From Yponomeuta sedellus (lineage: Eukaryota > Arthropoda > Insecta > Lepidoptera > Yponomeutidae), in NCBI GenBank assembly GCA_934045075.1, contig OW203747.1, positions 6,344,357 to 6,408,356 on the forward strand: a stretch of 64,000 bases of DNA, read 5' to 3'. Shown here piece after piece: positions 21,103-33,791 of the stretch (position 1 is its first letter; each line of letters opens with the position of its first letter). The translations under genes were made by a program, and so were the position numbers. Under the pieces are notes generated by a model. That model saw nothing but the letters and a program-made list of their open reading frames with translations. It was not told where the DNA came from and did not search any database.

Positions 21103-24100
21103 CGACTGTCAGGGCGGTACGAAGTTAGTTGGGTCAGCTAGTCTATCTATCTTCTTCTATAGTATAAAAATGAATCGCTGAATGTGTTGGTAAGCGCAAA
21201 TCTCGAGAGCGATTTTGCTAATTATTTTTTTAGAATATTCCTTGAAGTACGAGAATGGTTCTTACGGAGAGAAAAAATATATATATAGAGAATCGATAGT
21301 AGGCGGTACGAAGTTCGCTGGGTCAGCATGTAGCTGACCCAGCGAACTTAATTGAATATAAAAAAGGAAATTACGCAGAAAATACTTAGAAAACAAACTC
21401 TTAAATAAGACCGTATAGTTTTGGTTCTTCTTTCTAGCTTCTTGCACACAGTGAGGTATGACGTCTTTACCTGACTACGAAAGTAAAAGAGGGGCTTCAT
21501 GTAAATGGGGCATACGTATTGATTACAAAGCCAGTTAATTGTAGGTCAGTAGAATGTTTAGTAAACATGGTGGGTAGTCGCATTAGTGGTATATTTATAA
21601 ACACAGCGAGTAGTCAATCGACTACTAGTGACCTAAAGCTATTGTTACTGAGTAGGCCACACGTAAAAGTAAAAAGGCTAATTGCTAGAGTTCTTAAGCC
21701 GACGGGCTAAGGACTAGAGTGGAACGAAAGGTATTAAGGTAGAAATCTCTTTTCGAAACACCCGCTGAAAGGTATTCAAACGACGTTAATTAAGTTTTCA
21801 TCAAGTAGCCAGGCAATTATTTTAAGTCCGGCTAATTAAATCGCGTTTACTACTTTCGCAAGTACGGAATTGCTTAAATAGCTTCCTGTACCTATATAAA
21901 TATTTGTTACCATGTCTTTCACGAAAAGTCAAGGGATTAACATTTTATGATTTTTTTTTCCGATAACCTATTATGTATCTATAGTAGATACTGACATAGA
22001 GTTTTAAAATTCAATGGTACCTATTTATAAAAAAATAACAAGTTTGGCTGTGTCGGGAATCTTCTGACAGACAGTAACCATTAAAAAAAAGAAAACAATC
22101 TAACCTTTTCGCGTCTTCCAGTACAGTTTCCTCAAGTAATAAGCGGCGGCGACCAACAATAATGCTGCGATAAATGCACCTATAGCCGCGCCAGCCACGC
22201 TGCCAGCACCATAACACGCCTGTTCTTGACCAAAGGCAACTGGCACAAACACGGCAAGCAGCACGAGATTTAAAAAAACAACACCCATATTTTCCTCTTT
22301 TTGCAAACTTTACAAATCACGCTCCCCAACCTCCTTTGACATCACTATGGCACATTTAAAAAGTTTCGATTCAAAAATGGAACCGATCACATTTGTGTTC
22401 CGGAATGCGGTTTTATTTTTTTTCTTTTTCGGATTTTCTTAACGGCGAGGACGTGCGCCGCGTCAGCCAGCGCGGTCGACTGTGGAACCTCATTGGCCAC
22501 TTGGTCAGGCTTGTATTGCCTCTTGGTTGCTGCAGGGCATTATGGTTCCTATGTAGAGGTGATTAAGCTAGAATTTGAGTGTCACAGAGATGTGTGTAGA
22601 GAACGTGTTTGGTTTGGACAGCGATTTAGTGTGCGTCGTGGTAGCGGCACCACCTGTGGAAATGATAGCGATTTAACAACTCTATTGTTCACGAACAATC
22701 AACAACTCTTACAGAGAATATAAGCTCGCCTTTGTACATTTTTAATTTCCATAATAAATGGCCGCCTCGACTCAGGATAAATAAAAAAACTATTGAAAAT
22801 TTTAATTTGCTTACACATTGGAAGTGGTTTACGGAAAAAACTATTGGCACCTACTGAAGAAAAGGTTTTCATTTTTGCTTAGTTCAAGAACATCTTTTAT
22901 CGTCATCATTAAAACGACCATTTAGCAACTTTACAAAAACTAACTACAAATAAAAAAAACATTTCATCCCATAAAATTTAATTTATTTTTCCTATGTGCC
23001 GTAGGTTGGCTGGCTAGGTACAGTCAACAGTAGATTGACATTCATATTTTTGTTGCAGTCGCCCGTGGTGTTTCCTTGTAGAGTGCATGCAGTACACTTC
23101 TCCGACTCTCTAAGGTTTGCTTTGGAAGAAATCTCTTTCAGAGATAAGCTCGCCTTTGTACATGTTATTTCTTATGTAATGTCCTGTGAAATGTTTCGTG
23201 TGCAATAAAGTAAATATAATAATAGGATTGGTGTTCTCTTAGACTTCGAATCAGTAGGCACGGAAACAAATTCATAAGGTCAAATCAGGTTCCAAAGCGA
23301 TTCCAATCGTCTCGTACTAGGTAATTGGACGGTGGGTCGATTGGAATCGATCAGAATTTGCCGCTCGTAGTTTAAGAGCCGAGAAGCTGAAATGAGTGGT
23401 CCGCCCACCTTGACGCACACCGCTTACCTGTCGTTGACGACATCAAGCGCTTGCGCAGGTAGATATCATATGCTCACATACCGCGCTTTGCTTACTTATC
23501 TGGATATGTCTTCGCGATAACAAACCTTAGGCTAATGGCTTTAGGGCACAGTTTTTAATGTGTCGAGTAAATTTTTATACGCTAACAAATGCATTATATA
23601 TAATTTAATAGCTATTGTTAAATCCAACACGTACCACTCATCAGCTTCATATTTTATTATGACTTTGAGATTTGGTTGAACATAGGTAGGTACTTACTCA
23701 AAGTCATTCAAAGTCAAACTGGACCGTTACTTTGTAGCATATTCGTCGTAGTACACTATCGATAAACTTACGGGGTACAAGTTATTTTGTTAAGAACCTA
23801 TATATATTCCGAAATACGTCATCTTCCCTACAAAAGACATCAACGCCTTTTATGCAGCACCAACAAACTATTATTAAAAAAATATTTTCAGTTAAATCAG
23901 TGAGACCTGTTGACGTTTTGAAGCCTTTTGAGTACAAATCTATCTTTGTTCTAACCATGGAATGCTTCATTCATGGTGAACCGGAGACTCCATAATTCTA
24001 CATTGGCTTCCCGGTGTAAATCTTGTGCAAACCTAATTAAAAAAAAACTGCTGTCATTAGCAAACATTCTGATAAATATTTTTAAATTGTTGTTATACCT

Positions 24101-24801
24101 ACAAGGAATTGAAACTTTTTGTAATCGGTACCTATATTTCAATTAAATTTTCAAATAATTCAGAACTCTAAAATGAGTGTTCCCATTGATATTTATGTAT
24201 CTCACGGATATATCCGTGATGTATTTTATCAAATTGCGTGTTACAGAATAAAATACTCGTAAAAATATTTTGTTTCAAAATGTTTCTGGCGGCTGGCTGT
24301 CACATTCAGTGCTGCCAGATAGGGCTATTTATCGCTACTTAGGCTATCTCAAAACGTGAAATAGCGACAAAAATTGCAATCGGTGAACAGTCGCCAATTG
24401 GTGACTTTTGGGCAACTTTGGAATATAGAACAATTTTTTTTTGCGTTGTTGTGTTCGCATCAATTTAATTTGTTTTTTTATTTGTCGATGTGCCGCAAAG
24501 GTTTGAATTACTTAAAAGCGGCATTTGATTTGCAACGTCACGTTGTTTTCATATTGAGAGCCAATTTTAGAAAACAGCTACATAGAAAATTACCACATTT
24601 CTACTTTATAAAAGGCATTTTAATGCAGAAGTTTTGGGCTATGTCTTAAAATCCGTGCTAGAACATAGGCGTACAAAAACATAGGCAATTTTTGGGCGAC
24701 TGTTTTTCTAAACTATGGTGATATGGGCCTGTGAGCTGCTGGCAACACTGGTGAAATTAACAAAATTCGATTTTTTGACGCGTGGGGCCGGTAATTAATT
24801 T
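21103..24801. repeat. 3,699-bp tandem duplication, copy 2
   Basis: Second copy, directly abutting copy 1. It ends at AATTAATTTC (24,801), 87 bp before the FAM98 ATG, so the sequence just upstream of FAM98 is present twice while FAM98 exon 1 is present once. The 'B' repeat copy is at 23,104-23,229. Confidence 0.9.
22105..22288 (-). CDS. First coding exon of a small signal-peptide/transmembrane protein (copy 2)
   Basis: Same sequence as the exon at 18,406-18,589, shifted by 3,699 bp, with the same start context, leader, helix and donor. If both copies are real, this one is the distal, upstream copy of the same gene's 5' end. Splicing from it would have to pass over copy 1, giving alternative promoters with an identical first exon. 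It is equally possible that the copy exists only in the assembly. Nothing downstream identifies the gene. Confidence 0.55.
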
Positions 24802-24888
24802 CTCTTGCAAATTATTTTATTTAGGTGTATTTTGTTAGTACCTTCGAATCTATAAATTGGTCTGGTCCTGTGGTAGAGGTTGGCAATC
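24802..24888 (+). promoter_or_regulatory. FAM98 5' UTR / proximal promoter
   Basis: The only unduplicated sequence between the 3.7-kb repeat and the FAM98 ATG. It is AT-rich with no clear TATA at a fixed distance. Most of the FAM98 promoter must therefore lie inside duplicated sequence. The role is inferred from position only. Confidence 0.4.
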
Positions 24889-27800
24889 ATGGAGAACGAT
24901 ATTATAGATTCCCTGAACGATATAGGGTGAGTAATAATTGTTTTATTCAGAGATTATTTTTTCTTTGTAAATGCAAGCTCGCCATACGAAAATAGTCAAC
25001 TATACAATAAATTCATATAACCTAACTCAAATTACATAGCTTTCGAACAAACAAATCTTGGCTACATTGTTAATGCATTCTAGGTTATATACATTCTGCC
25101 AATTACAAATTCTAGCGGTTGTAGGTACACCCTCGTCCGAAATCCAGCGAGTTTAACTGTAATTACGCTTTTTAAAGTATGTGCAATGCGATGTAAATGC
25201 TATCTATAACGTGCAGTTTATTATAATTAATTAAATTGAAATACAGTACCTATGAGAAAAGCCAAATTGAAAGTAATGTCTTGCAGCCAAAGTTTTATTT
25301 TTCAAAGACTTAACATAATTTTTAGAGAATAGAGCGGTGGTATCTCAGTGGGTAGAACCATGGACTGGCAAGCAAGAGCCCCAGGATTGATCCCGAGTGC
25401 GGGCATGTACCAAGGACTTTGTTTAATTTCAAAGTTATGTACATTTGCGAATTTGTAGTCGCAATACCACACGCTAACGGTGAAGGAAAACTTAGTGAGG
25501 AAACCCGCGGCTTGGTTGGCTCCACACGTTTTGACTAGTCTTTCCTGTGGGCTAGGCCGACTAAGCTGTCAGGATGGTATAGGTGTTGGGCAAGCCTACA
25601 CCATCTATAAAACCATGTCCCAGGCACTACAGCGTCGGAGTGGTCCCTTCACCCATCTAGTGTGAGTGAGGATACCACTGGACGCTGTTTAAATCATCTC
25701 ATTACGTAGATGCAAAAAGGCCAATCATCATCATCAACATAATTTTGAAGTAGAAGTCTAAATAAATTACTTCTACACAACACAACCACTTGTCTTTTGT
25801 ACAAACAGACTTGATTTATTCATTAGACAGACTATTTCATTTGTTCAGTTAATTGTTAATGTTGCAACTTGGTATCAGTTGGCGTCAATATTTCTACTGA
25901 TTTCAGCTATGAAGGGCCTCTCACAGATGAAACTGCCTTCTTGAAGGCCCTGGAGGGTGGGCCCAAGTCTCTGGAGTTCACCAAGCTTGTCCACATCCTG
26001 GCTGCGGAGATAAAGAGCATGTGCAACCTGGAGGAAACGGTCAACATTATGAATGACCCGGATGAGAGCAACACATTTTTGTTGGAGCTGAGCTCCTTTC
26101 TGAAAGAACTTGGATGTCCGTACAAGAAGCTGGTAATAGGTAAGACATTATAATGTAATAATAATATAGCCTTTAATTTTGCTCTTTACAATAATAAACT
26201 ACAACATATTATTCATGATTGCTTAAATTTACAACTTTAAATTGTATTTATTTCTTTAATCTCCATTTCATCATCAACCCATTATATCCCCACCGAGGGG
26301 CACGGGTCGAGGAAGGTATAGGCCATACTTCCTTTGTACCCTTCCGAACCTTTGTACCCCATGGGCTATAGACACTTCTGAAGATGTGACCAGCCCATTG
26401 GCACTTAGAAAGAAAGAAGGAAAATCATTTACTACACCAACAAGACACATCACAGACAAAATAACCAGATAATTAATGTAATATGAGCATAACAGATATA
26501 AACAAAATCTCTAATATAAAAATGGATTGCTGAATGTGTTGGTAAGCGCAATCTCGAGAGCAGCTGAACCAAGTTCGCCAATTCTTTTAGAATATTACGA
26601 AGGATGAGGATGGTCCCTACGGAGAAAAAAAAAGAATCGACTGTTAAGAGGTACGAAGTACGCTGGGTCAGCTAGTACCTATACAATAAACGAAACAAAA
26701 AAAAAAACATAGGTTGGGCCTGTGGGATGCTGAGGGAGTGCGTCCTCACCGCTGATTTTCAGTCACTTCAATTTGCTAACTTGGTATCATCTTCATCAGG
26801 TCACATGTCGTCACGTCTGCAGTCCAAGGACGACCGAATATTGCTGCTGGACTACCTTCTCTCGGAGCTGATGGCAGCACGCATGGTCAACATTGATAAG
26901 CCGAAGGACACCGGCATGGAAATTGTTATGGTAAATAATTTCATCAAAATAATTTGATATGTAAAAATATTATATCAGACTGCTATAATATGGAATCAAT
27001 GTGGTGGTAGCGGAGCGGTGTAGAACGCCGGCCTCTCAATCAGGAGTTCGTGGGTTCAAACCCCGGCATGTACCAATGACTTTGTTTTCTAAGTTATGTA
27101 CATTTGTGAAATTGTAGTAGCAATACCACTCGATGATTCGACGATTCGACGACACGACTCGACCCGACGGTGAAGGAAAACATCGTAAGGAAACCCTAGT
27201 GTCTGAAGTGTTAACGTACCTCAGCGCTTGCTACGTACAATGGCCCAACTATGAGGCTAAGTGCGGAAATCTCAGGTCTAACTAACTAACTATAGTATAT
27301 GGAATCAGGCGTTAATTTGCGGAAATCCATAATAGCATTAAAATGTGAAAATTACTTTGCTAAATTCCGCCAAAAATCCCACAAGCACCACTTGTGAGCC
27401 TGAGGATGCCTCGTGTTAGAGGCGTCGTCACGTCGCGTATTTTCCCCCACAAGTATTGGTGTTGGTGGTGGTGTGTTCGTGTCTTGCTTCTGCTTGCAAA
27501 AGTGGGAGGGAGGGCGGTGCATTAACTAACCGCATGGTGCTTGTGGGATTTTTGGCGGAATTTAGCAAAGTAATTTTCACATTTTAATGATAGCAGACTG
27601 CGTTAAAAATTGCAAAATTATTTGACTATACCCAGTGTCGTTCTCAAGCTGAAATCCATCAAATACATACATATGTACTTACACTCGAAAAACATAATCA
27701 TACTTCTGGCGCAGTCTTGTAAAAAAGAAATCTGTGTAATTTCCTTTATTGCGTACAATCAAGTTTTGTCTATCAATCTAAAATGGGTCTTTCTAGTGAT

Positions 27801-30800
27801 ACTAGTTTTAAAATGCGTTCGTCGTCGTCGTCAGGCTATACTAGTCCACTGCTGGACATAGACCTCCCCTAAAGAGCGCCACGTTGTGCTATCATAGGGG
27901 GTAATGCCCATAATCCCCACGCTGGGCATGCGGCTTGGGGATCGCAGTTCGGTGGAATTGTACTGCAGGGGGCGCTGCTGCCCACCCACCACCGGTTTGT
28001 GTCCCTTGGTCGCCTTTTACGACACCCGCGGGAAGAATTGGGTAAAATGCCTATAAATAAATAAATAGAAAATGGTTTTTCTTCACAACACATTCAAGGA
28101 CTATTGAGATAGTCGAGAACAATGCATTCTTACACAAACAATACAAAACAATGATAATATTTAAATAATTAATGTTATTCTAAGAAAAAAAAACCTCGAT
28201 TTTAAACTGATACAAATAAAACCGAGCCTTTAAACGGAGATAAACTGATGGCAATTTTATCTCGGTTAACATTGAATGGGTCATTTGGAAAAAAAACCTC
28301 TCTAATCGTAATATACAAAAATCTCTTAAAACACAGTGTTTGTTACGGAACTCCTCCTAAATGTCTTCACCGATTTTTTAAATATTGTTTGTATATTTGG
28401 TAGGCTTGCGAGTAGGATGTAGGTTAATTTCTTCTTGTTCTTTTTCTTCTTCTTGTCAGCTCTGCATATTTCTCTCTATCTCTCGCGAGGTGGAAGAGCT
28501 CGCCAGCATTTGCGATTCCGGTTCACTACCGTAAGCTTGCCCGCGATTTTCCCACCATTATTAGTTGTAGGAGACAGTATCTTGGGTGTCTGAATACATG
28601 TCCCAAGTATGCAATCTTTTCTCCTTCGGAAAGTATTCCAAAGCTCGCGCTTCTTACTGACACGTCGTAGAACCTCCTCTTTGGTAATTAAGGTAGGCTA
28701 TGGCATAAATCTTTTGGGGGTTAGCTAGATATAAAATGAAATAAATGACATGAATTTTACCTAATCCTATGACTTTATTTCTTTGCCACAGCAAGAGTCT
28801 CCAACGGCCAAGGATCTGAAGGACATTCTGATCGCTCTCAAGTTTAATAAGCCACCGCCGAACATCACGCTAGAGATGCTCTTCTCCAAATTGGAACTCA
28901 AACTCAAAGAGACGATACAGAAAGAAGGTTAGTTTCATAAACATGGCTAGTTTTACATTTTACTAAATATATAAATCTAGCCATGTATATGAAAAAAATG
29001 TAAAACTAGCCATTTTACTGAAGGTTTTTTGAGGAAAAGGTGTAGCCGGATTAAATTCACTGCCTCGAGGAGTGTCTTAGGGAAAGCCTGTTCTTTTTAT
29101 AAGGCTGACCTTGAAAATAAAAAGAGGTTTTCTCGGTTATTTTCAAGGTCGAAACCGAAGTGGTTAAGAAAAAAAAAATAATGGAGTTGAATGGAGTCTG
29201 TGAAGGTACTTAACTAACTTGCGTGTATACGCTTGGACACATAAAAAAATTGTTGCGTACTTAATAATTTTATTAATTTATTTTCGTTGCACTTAAACTA
29301 AACTTATCTATCAATCAACTGCAGGAGGTGGAAGTAAGAATCGTAGTGTGTATTACTAGTCATACAATTCAAACTCAAATATTTTATAAATTTTAAAAAC
29401 AAAATGTTTACTTAATTAATGTAAAATTATTAGTGTAAGAATTAATAAATAGAATAGAATAAATCATTTTGTTGAGAAGAAGCTAAAAACCATCTCCACA
29501 TTTAAAATGTTTTCAACTTTGAAATGGCTCTTCGCGAGCCACCTTCTTAATCCTGACCTTTCTATTGTTATTTTCAAGGTCAGGGCTAGGGAGCTTAAGA
29601 AAGCGGATTATAACCAGAGTCTTCCGCCCGGCGGATTTACTTCGACCAAATGTGAGGTGTATTAGCGAAGGGGAAGACAAAAAGTCAGGATCGTGGCAAG
29701 TGGCAGTCCCTCGTCTCTGCCTACCCCTCTGGGATACAGGTGTGAGGTTATGTTATGTATGTTTATGTCTTCGGCCCGCAGGTGACAAACTGGTCGGAAA
29801 GCCCCTATACAACAAGTCCTTGACGGAGAAGCAGTGGCGTCAATTGGAAGACAACTTCGCTGATATGCTTGAGGATTACCGGCTGAGAAGAGAGACCCTG
29901 ATTACGAGGCTCGAGTGCACTATTCAGAGCTTTGAGGTGAGTTACGACTGTGTAAAATGCAATGCTCAACCTTCTCTCCTGACCTTGAAAATAACAGTAC
30001 AAAACGATGGTTGTTTTCAAGGTCAGGACTGAGCTGGTGAAATGTCCAGACTGAAAGGTCCATATGGAGACCACTCTACGCTCTGTCATTGTGGATTCAA
30101 TCCTCAGCATTGCGGGACCAATTAGTGGGATTTAATGGCTATGCAAAAAAAAACGCTAATAAAGACAGAAACACATTATTAAAATGTGACCCTACGCGAC
30201 GTGTCGACACCCGATGTGCACCGTGCAATTACCGTGCGCATGTTGTCGCGTCGGATGTTCGTAGTGTTTCTAGTCATAGAAAATAGTACAATTTGGTTCG
30301 ACGCAATACCCGTCACGTTTCGTCGGGGCGCGTGGCGTTTTAATAATGTGTTTCCGCCTTAACTCTTTTTCACAAAAGTTTGGCCCAACATTTCAAAAAA
30401 CTAACTGTTTTATCAGTCCTTTTAAAGCAATTACGCAATGAGATGACTTATATAGCGTACACTTCACCTTCACTCACACTAGATGGGTGAAGGGACGCCC
30501 GACGCTGTGCCTGGAACATTGTCTTTTAGATGGAGTAGGCTTATAACTTCCTGACAACTTAGTCGGTCTAGACTACAGGAAGGATCAGTCGCTACGTGCG
30601 CAGCCAACCTAGACACGGGTTTCCTCACAATGTTTTCTTTCAGCCTTCTGTTGCGTCAGTCCCTATAGCTGTCAGGTCGTCGTCGTCAGGCTATACTAGT
30701 CCACTGCTGGACATAGCCCTCCCCTAATTAGCGCCATAGCGCCGTCTTCAGCCAGCTGTCAGGTATTACAATATTATTATGTAATTAATAAGAGTGATAT

Positions 30801-31590
30801 CACGAAATACACCCGTCTCTCTTCCGCAGTGGTCCGATCGTCTCAAGGGGAAAAAGGATCTCATCCAGGCAACATATCGTCCTAAGCGTTCCCAGATGAA
30901 GGTTAAACCAGGAGTGAAACTCAGCGACTTCTTGGCGGCTCGCACTTCGCTGCTGCAGGTATTTGCACACTTTTTGTAAGGTTTATTTAAATGTCTTATA
31001 AAGCGGCAAGCTGAAGACAGGGCGCTATGGCGCTCATTAGGAGCGGGCTATGTCCAGCAGTGGCCTAACATATAGCCTGGAGAAGAGAAGAGAAGAAGAG
31101 AGTATTATATTCTTTTATTTTATTGAAAATATTGGTTATATCTTTTTTTAAACTAAATCAGTGTTTTCAATCCTTTTAATATGTACTTTTCCCTAATATC
31201 GTTAAATCTTTGATTATTTGATACTGTCGTCACGCCTATTGCAGGCTTATAATCATGTTGTAAATTTCAGGTGGAGAAGACCTCCAGTGCAGCCGTACGA
31301 AAGAACACTCAGTCCGAAGTCAACAAGCTCATCATTGGACAGGTCGTATATCGGCTTCTTTGTCTTTTTTCTCTTCTCTCTCTTTGTCTATTTATCTATC
31401 AAAGGCCGGCACAAGGCCCTACGTGTAGGCTACCGTCATACATTACTACTTTGACGGCGGCCGGGTGCATGTGAAAAGGCACTTTAGGCGACCTCTGTGG
31501 CGTAGCGGTAGCGCGTCTGCCTAGCATGCAAGGGCTCCCGGGTTCGAATCCCGGTTGGGGACAAAATAAAAAAGCCCAGGTCTTCTATGT

Positions 31591-31630
<40 letters not shown>

Positions 31631-32721
31631 ATACTCATGGACATATTACACAGATCTCGTTAGCCCTATACTAAGTACAACTAAATGACTTGTGTTATAG
31701 GTGCTAACTCAACGATAGATTTAATACAATAAATACATAGATAACATCCAAGACCCGAGACAAATTAGAAAAGTTCGTTTCCTAGTTTTACCCGGCCGGG
31801 GATCGAACCCGAGACCTTCGGTTTTACAGCAGCGTGCCAAACCGCTGCGCCACCGAGGCCGCCGTTAAATGTTTGTGATGTCGTTGTTTCTGGTTCCCAC
31901 GACACAGGGTATCCCAGTGTGGGGCCAGAAGCAATGTATGTGCCAGTATGTTAATGTTATGTCACTTCGTCACTCAGGTGCCAGACAGGGGCGGGCGACC
32001 GAACGAGCAGCAACCACCGCCGCCGGAAATGCCTTCTTGGCAGCAGCGAGTTCCCGTGAGTAACTTTACTTTGTTTGCGTAAAATGCTACGGTAACGACT
32101 TATTCATTCACTCATTAATAAATGAATTCATTAATTTTCTCCTGAATTTATTCATTCACTCACTTCTTCATTCCATTCATTCCTTCGTGCATTCATTCAC
32201 TCATTCATTCTATTCATTTTGTTTTATCTGCTCTCATTGTAACACTCAAAAATTTCTAGGCTGGCTGGAAGAAATTTCTTTTGAAATAAGTCCGCCGTTG
32301 CACGTAATTTTTATCACAAACCTGTTAAATACCTATTTAGAGGCTAAAAATTTCACCCATGCCGGGATTCGAACCCGCAACCTCTGGCTATCCGTGCCAG
32401 CGCTCTACCAATTGAGCCAATAGGCGACTCACCGGCATCAGTGAAATTTCGAACCTCTTTACACTATTCTCTGTATTACGTACAGGCAGCGACATCTGGC
32501 TTAAGCAAATTGCATCACTTACAGCCCTGGCTACCTACTTTGCAGTTAGGTTTTACATCGGAATGATGTCACTGTACCCACATGATTATACTATTTTAAT
32601 TTTTAATGCACTAACCTGTGGTAAGGACAAATTTAAAAACCTATTTAGAGGCTAAAAATTACACCCATGCATTCACTAAATAGGTTTTTAAATTGGTAGT
32701 CTCCGGAAGAACTAATCCGAT

Positions 32722-32775
<54 letters not shown>

Positions 32776-33744
32776 AGAAGGCTTGTGCCCCACAGTGCGG
32801 CGTTTATAGGCTACATAAAAATAAATGATTCAAGATTTTTTTCTTGAAAAGGATTTTTTCGCAGTCCCTTATGAATGAGAAAAAAACCATCATATTAAAA
32901 ATTATTTATTCCAGGGCGGTGGAGGCGGCCGAGGGGGGGGCGGTCGCGGAGGCGGCGGCGGCTTCGCGAGGGGCGGCGGGGCCGGTGGGGGCGCTGGTGG
33001 CAGAGGCGGCGGGGGCGGTGGAGGAGGCGGAGGCCCTGGTGGCAGGGGCGGTGGGGGCGGCAGGGGCGGCGGGGGTCGAGTACAAGGCGGCTACAGCCAA
33101 GGCGCCGGCGGCGATCGGTCGGTTCTCTTGAGTCATACATAGTTAACTAAACAATTATATCCTATTACCTAAGTTTCTCCCAGATAGGCCCGTTATTATT
33201 GACTGATAATAACGGATAAATTACTGCGATAATCGTTTATACCCAACGGCGGAGCTCAAAAGAAGGGTTATTTGGCTCGTATGTAGATATATATTAAAAA
33301 AAGCAGGGTTAAAAGAGCACTACCGTTCTAACATCACATAGTTCATAGGTTTATGTATGTACATACGTTATATGTAAGTGTATTATCGTATTACTACTTA
33401 TTTATATAGTTATAAATATTTCTCCCTTCCTCCCGCTATCTTAATTTAAACACCCGATGCTAGTCGCCGATGCTAGGTTGGCTGGAAGAGATCTCTGTTA
33501 GAGATATGTTCGCCTTTGGAACAAATTTTATGCAATTATCTTTAGTCAGAAGGTTGCGTGTTCAAATCACGTCGGGGTCACCAGTTTAATGACTCGGATT
33601 ACGGTTCTGCGAATAAAAGGCTGAGACTGGGTGCACGTATGTTTACTGATGAAGTCAAACGGCAACTAACTGAAATACAACGCCGGGGCGCCACTCTACA
33701 GTGTGTCCCTATATATCTTTCGAATTTACTGTTTGCAATAAAGA

Positions 33745-33791
<47 letters not shown>

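Noticed and set aside
32895..33140. Antisense arginine/proline-rich and alanine-rich proteins over FAM98 exon 9
   Set aside because: They are shadows of the GC-rich RGG repeat on the other strand.
33118..33140. FAM98 ending at the TAG in exon 9
   Set aside because: The CG|GTCGGT donor joins exon 10 in exact phase, and exons 10-12 keep frame to a family-like RGG end.
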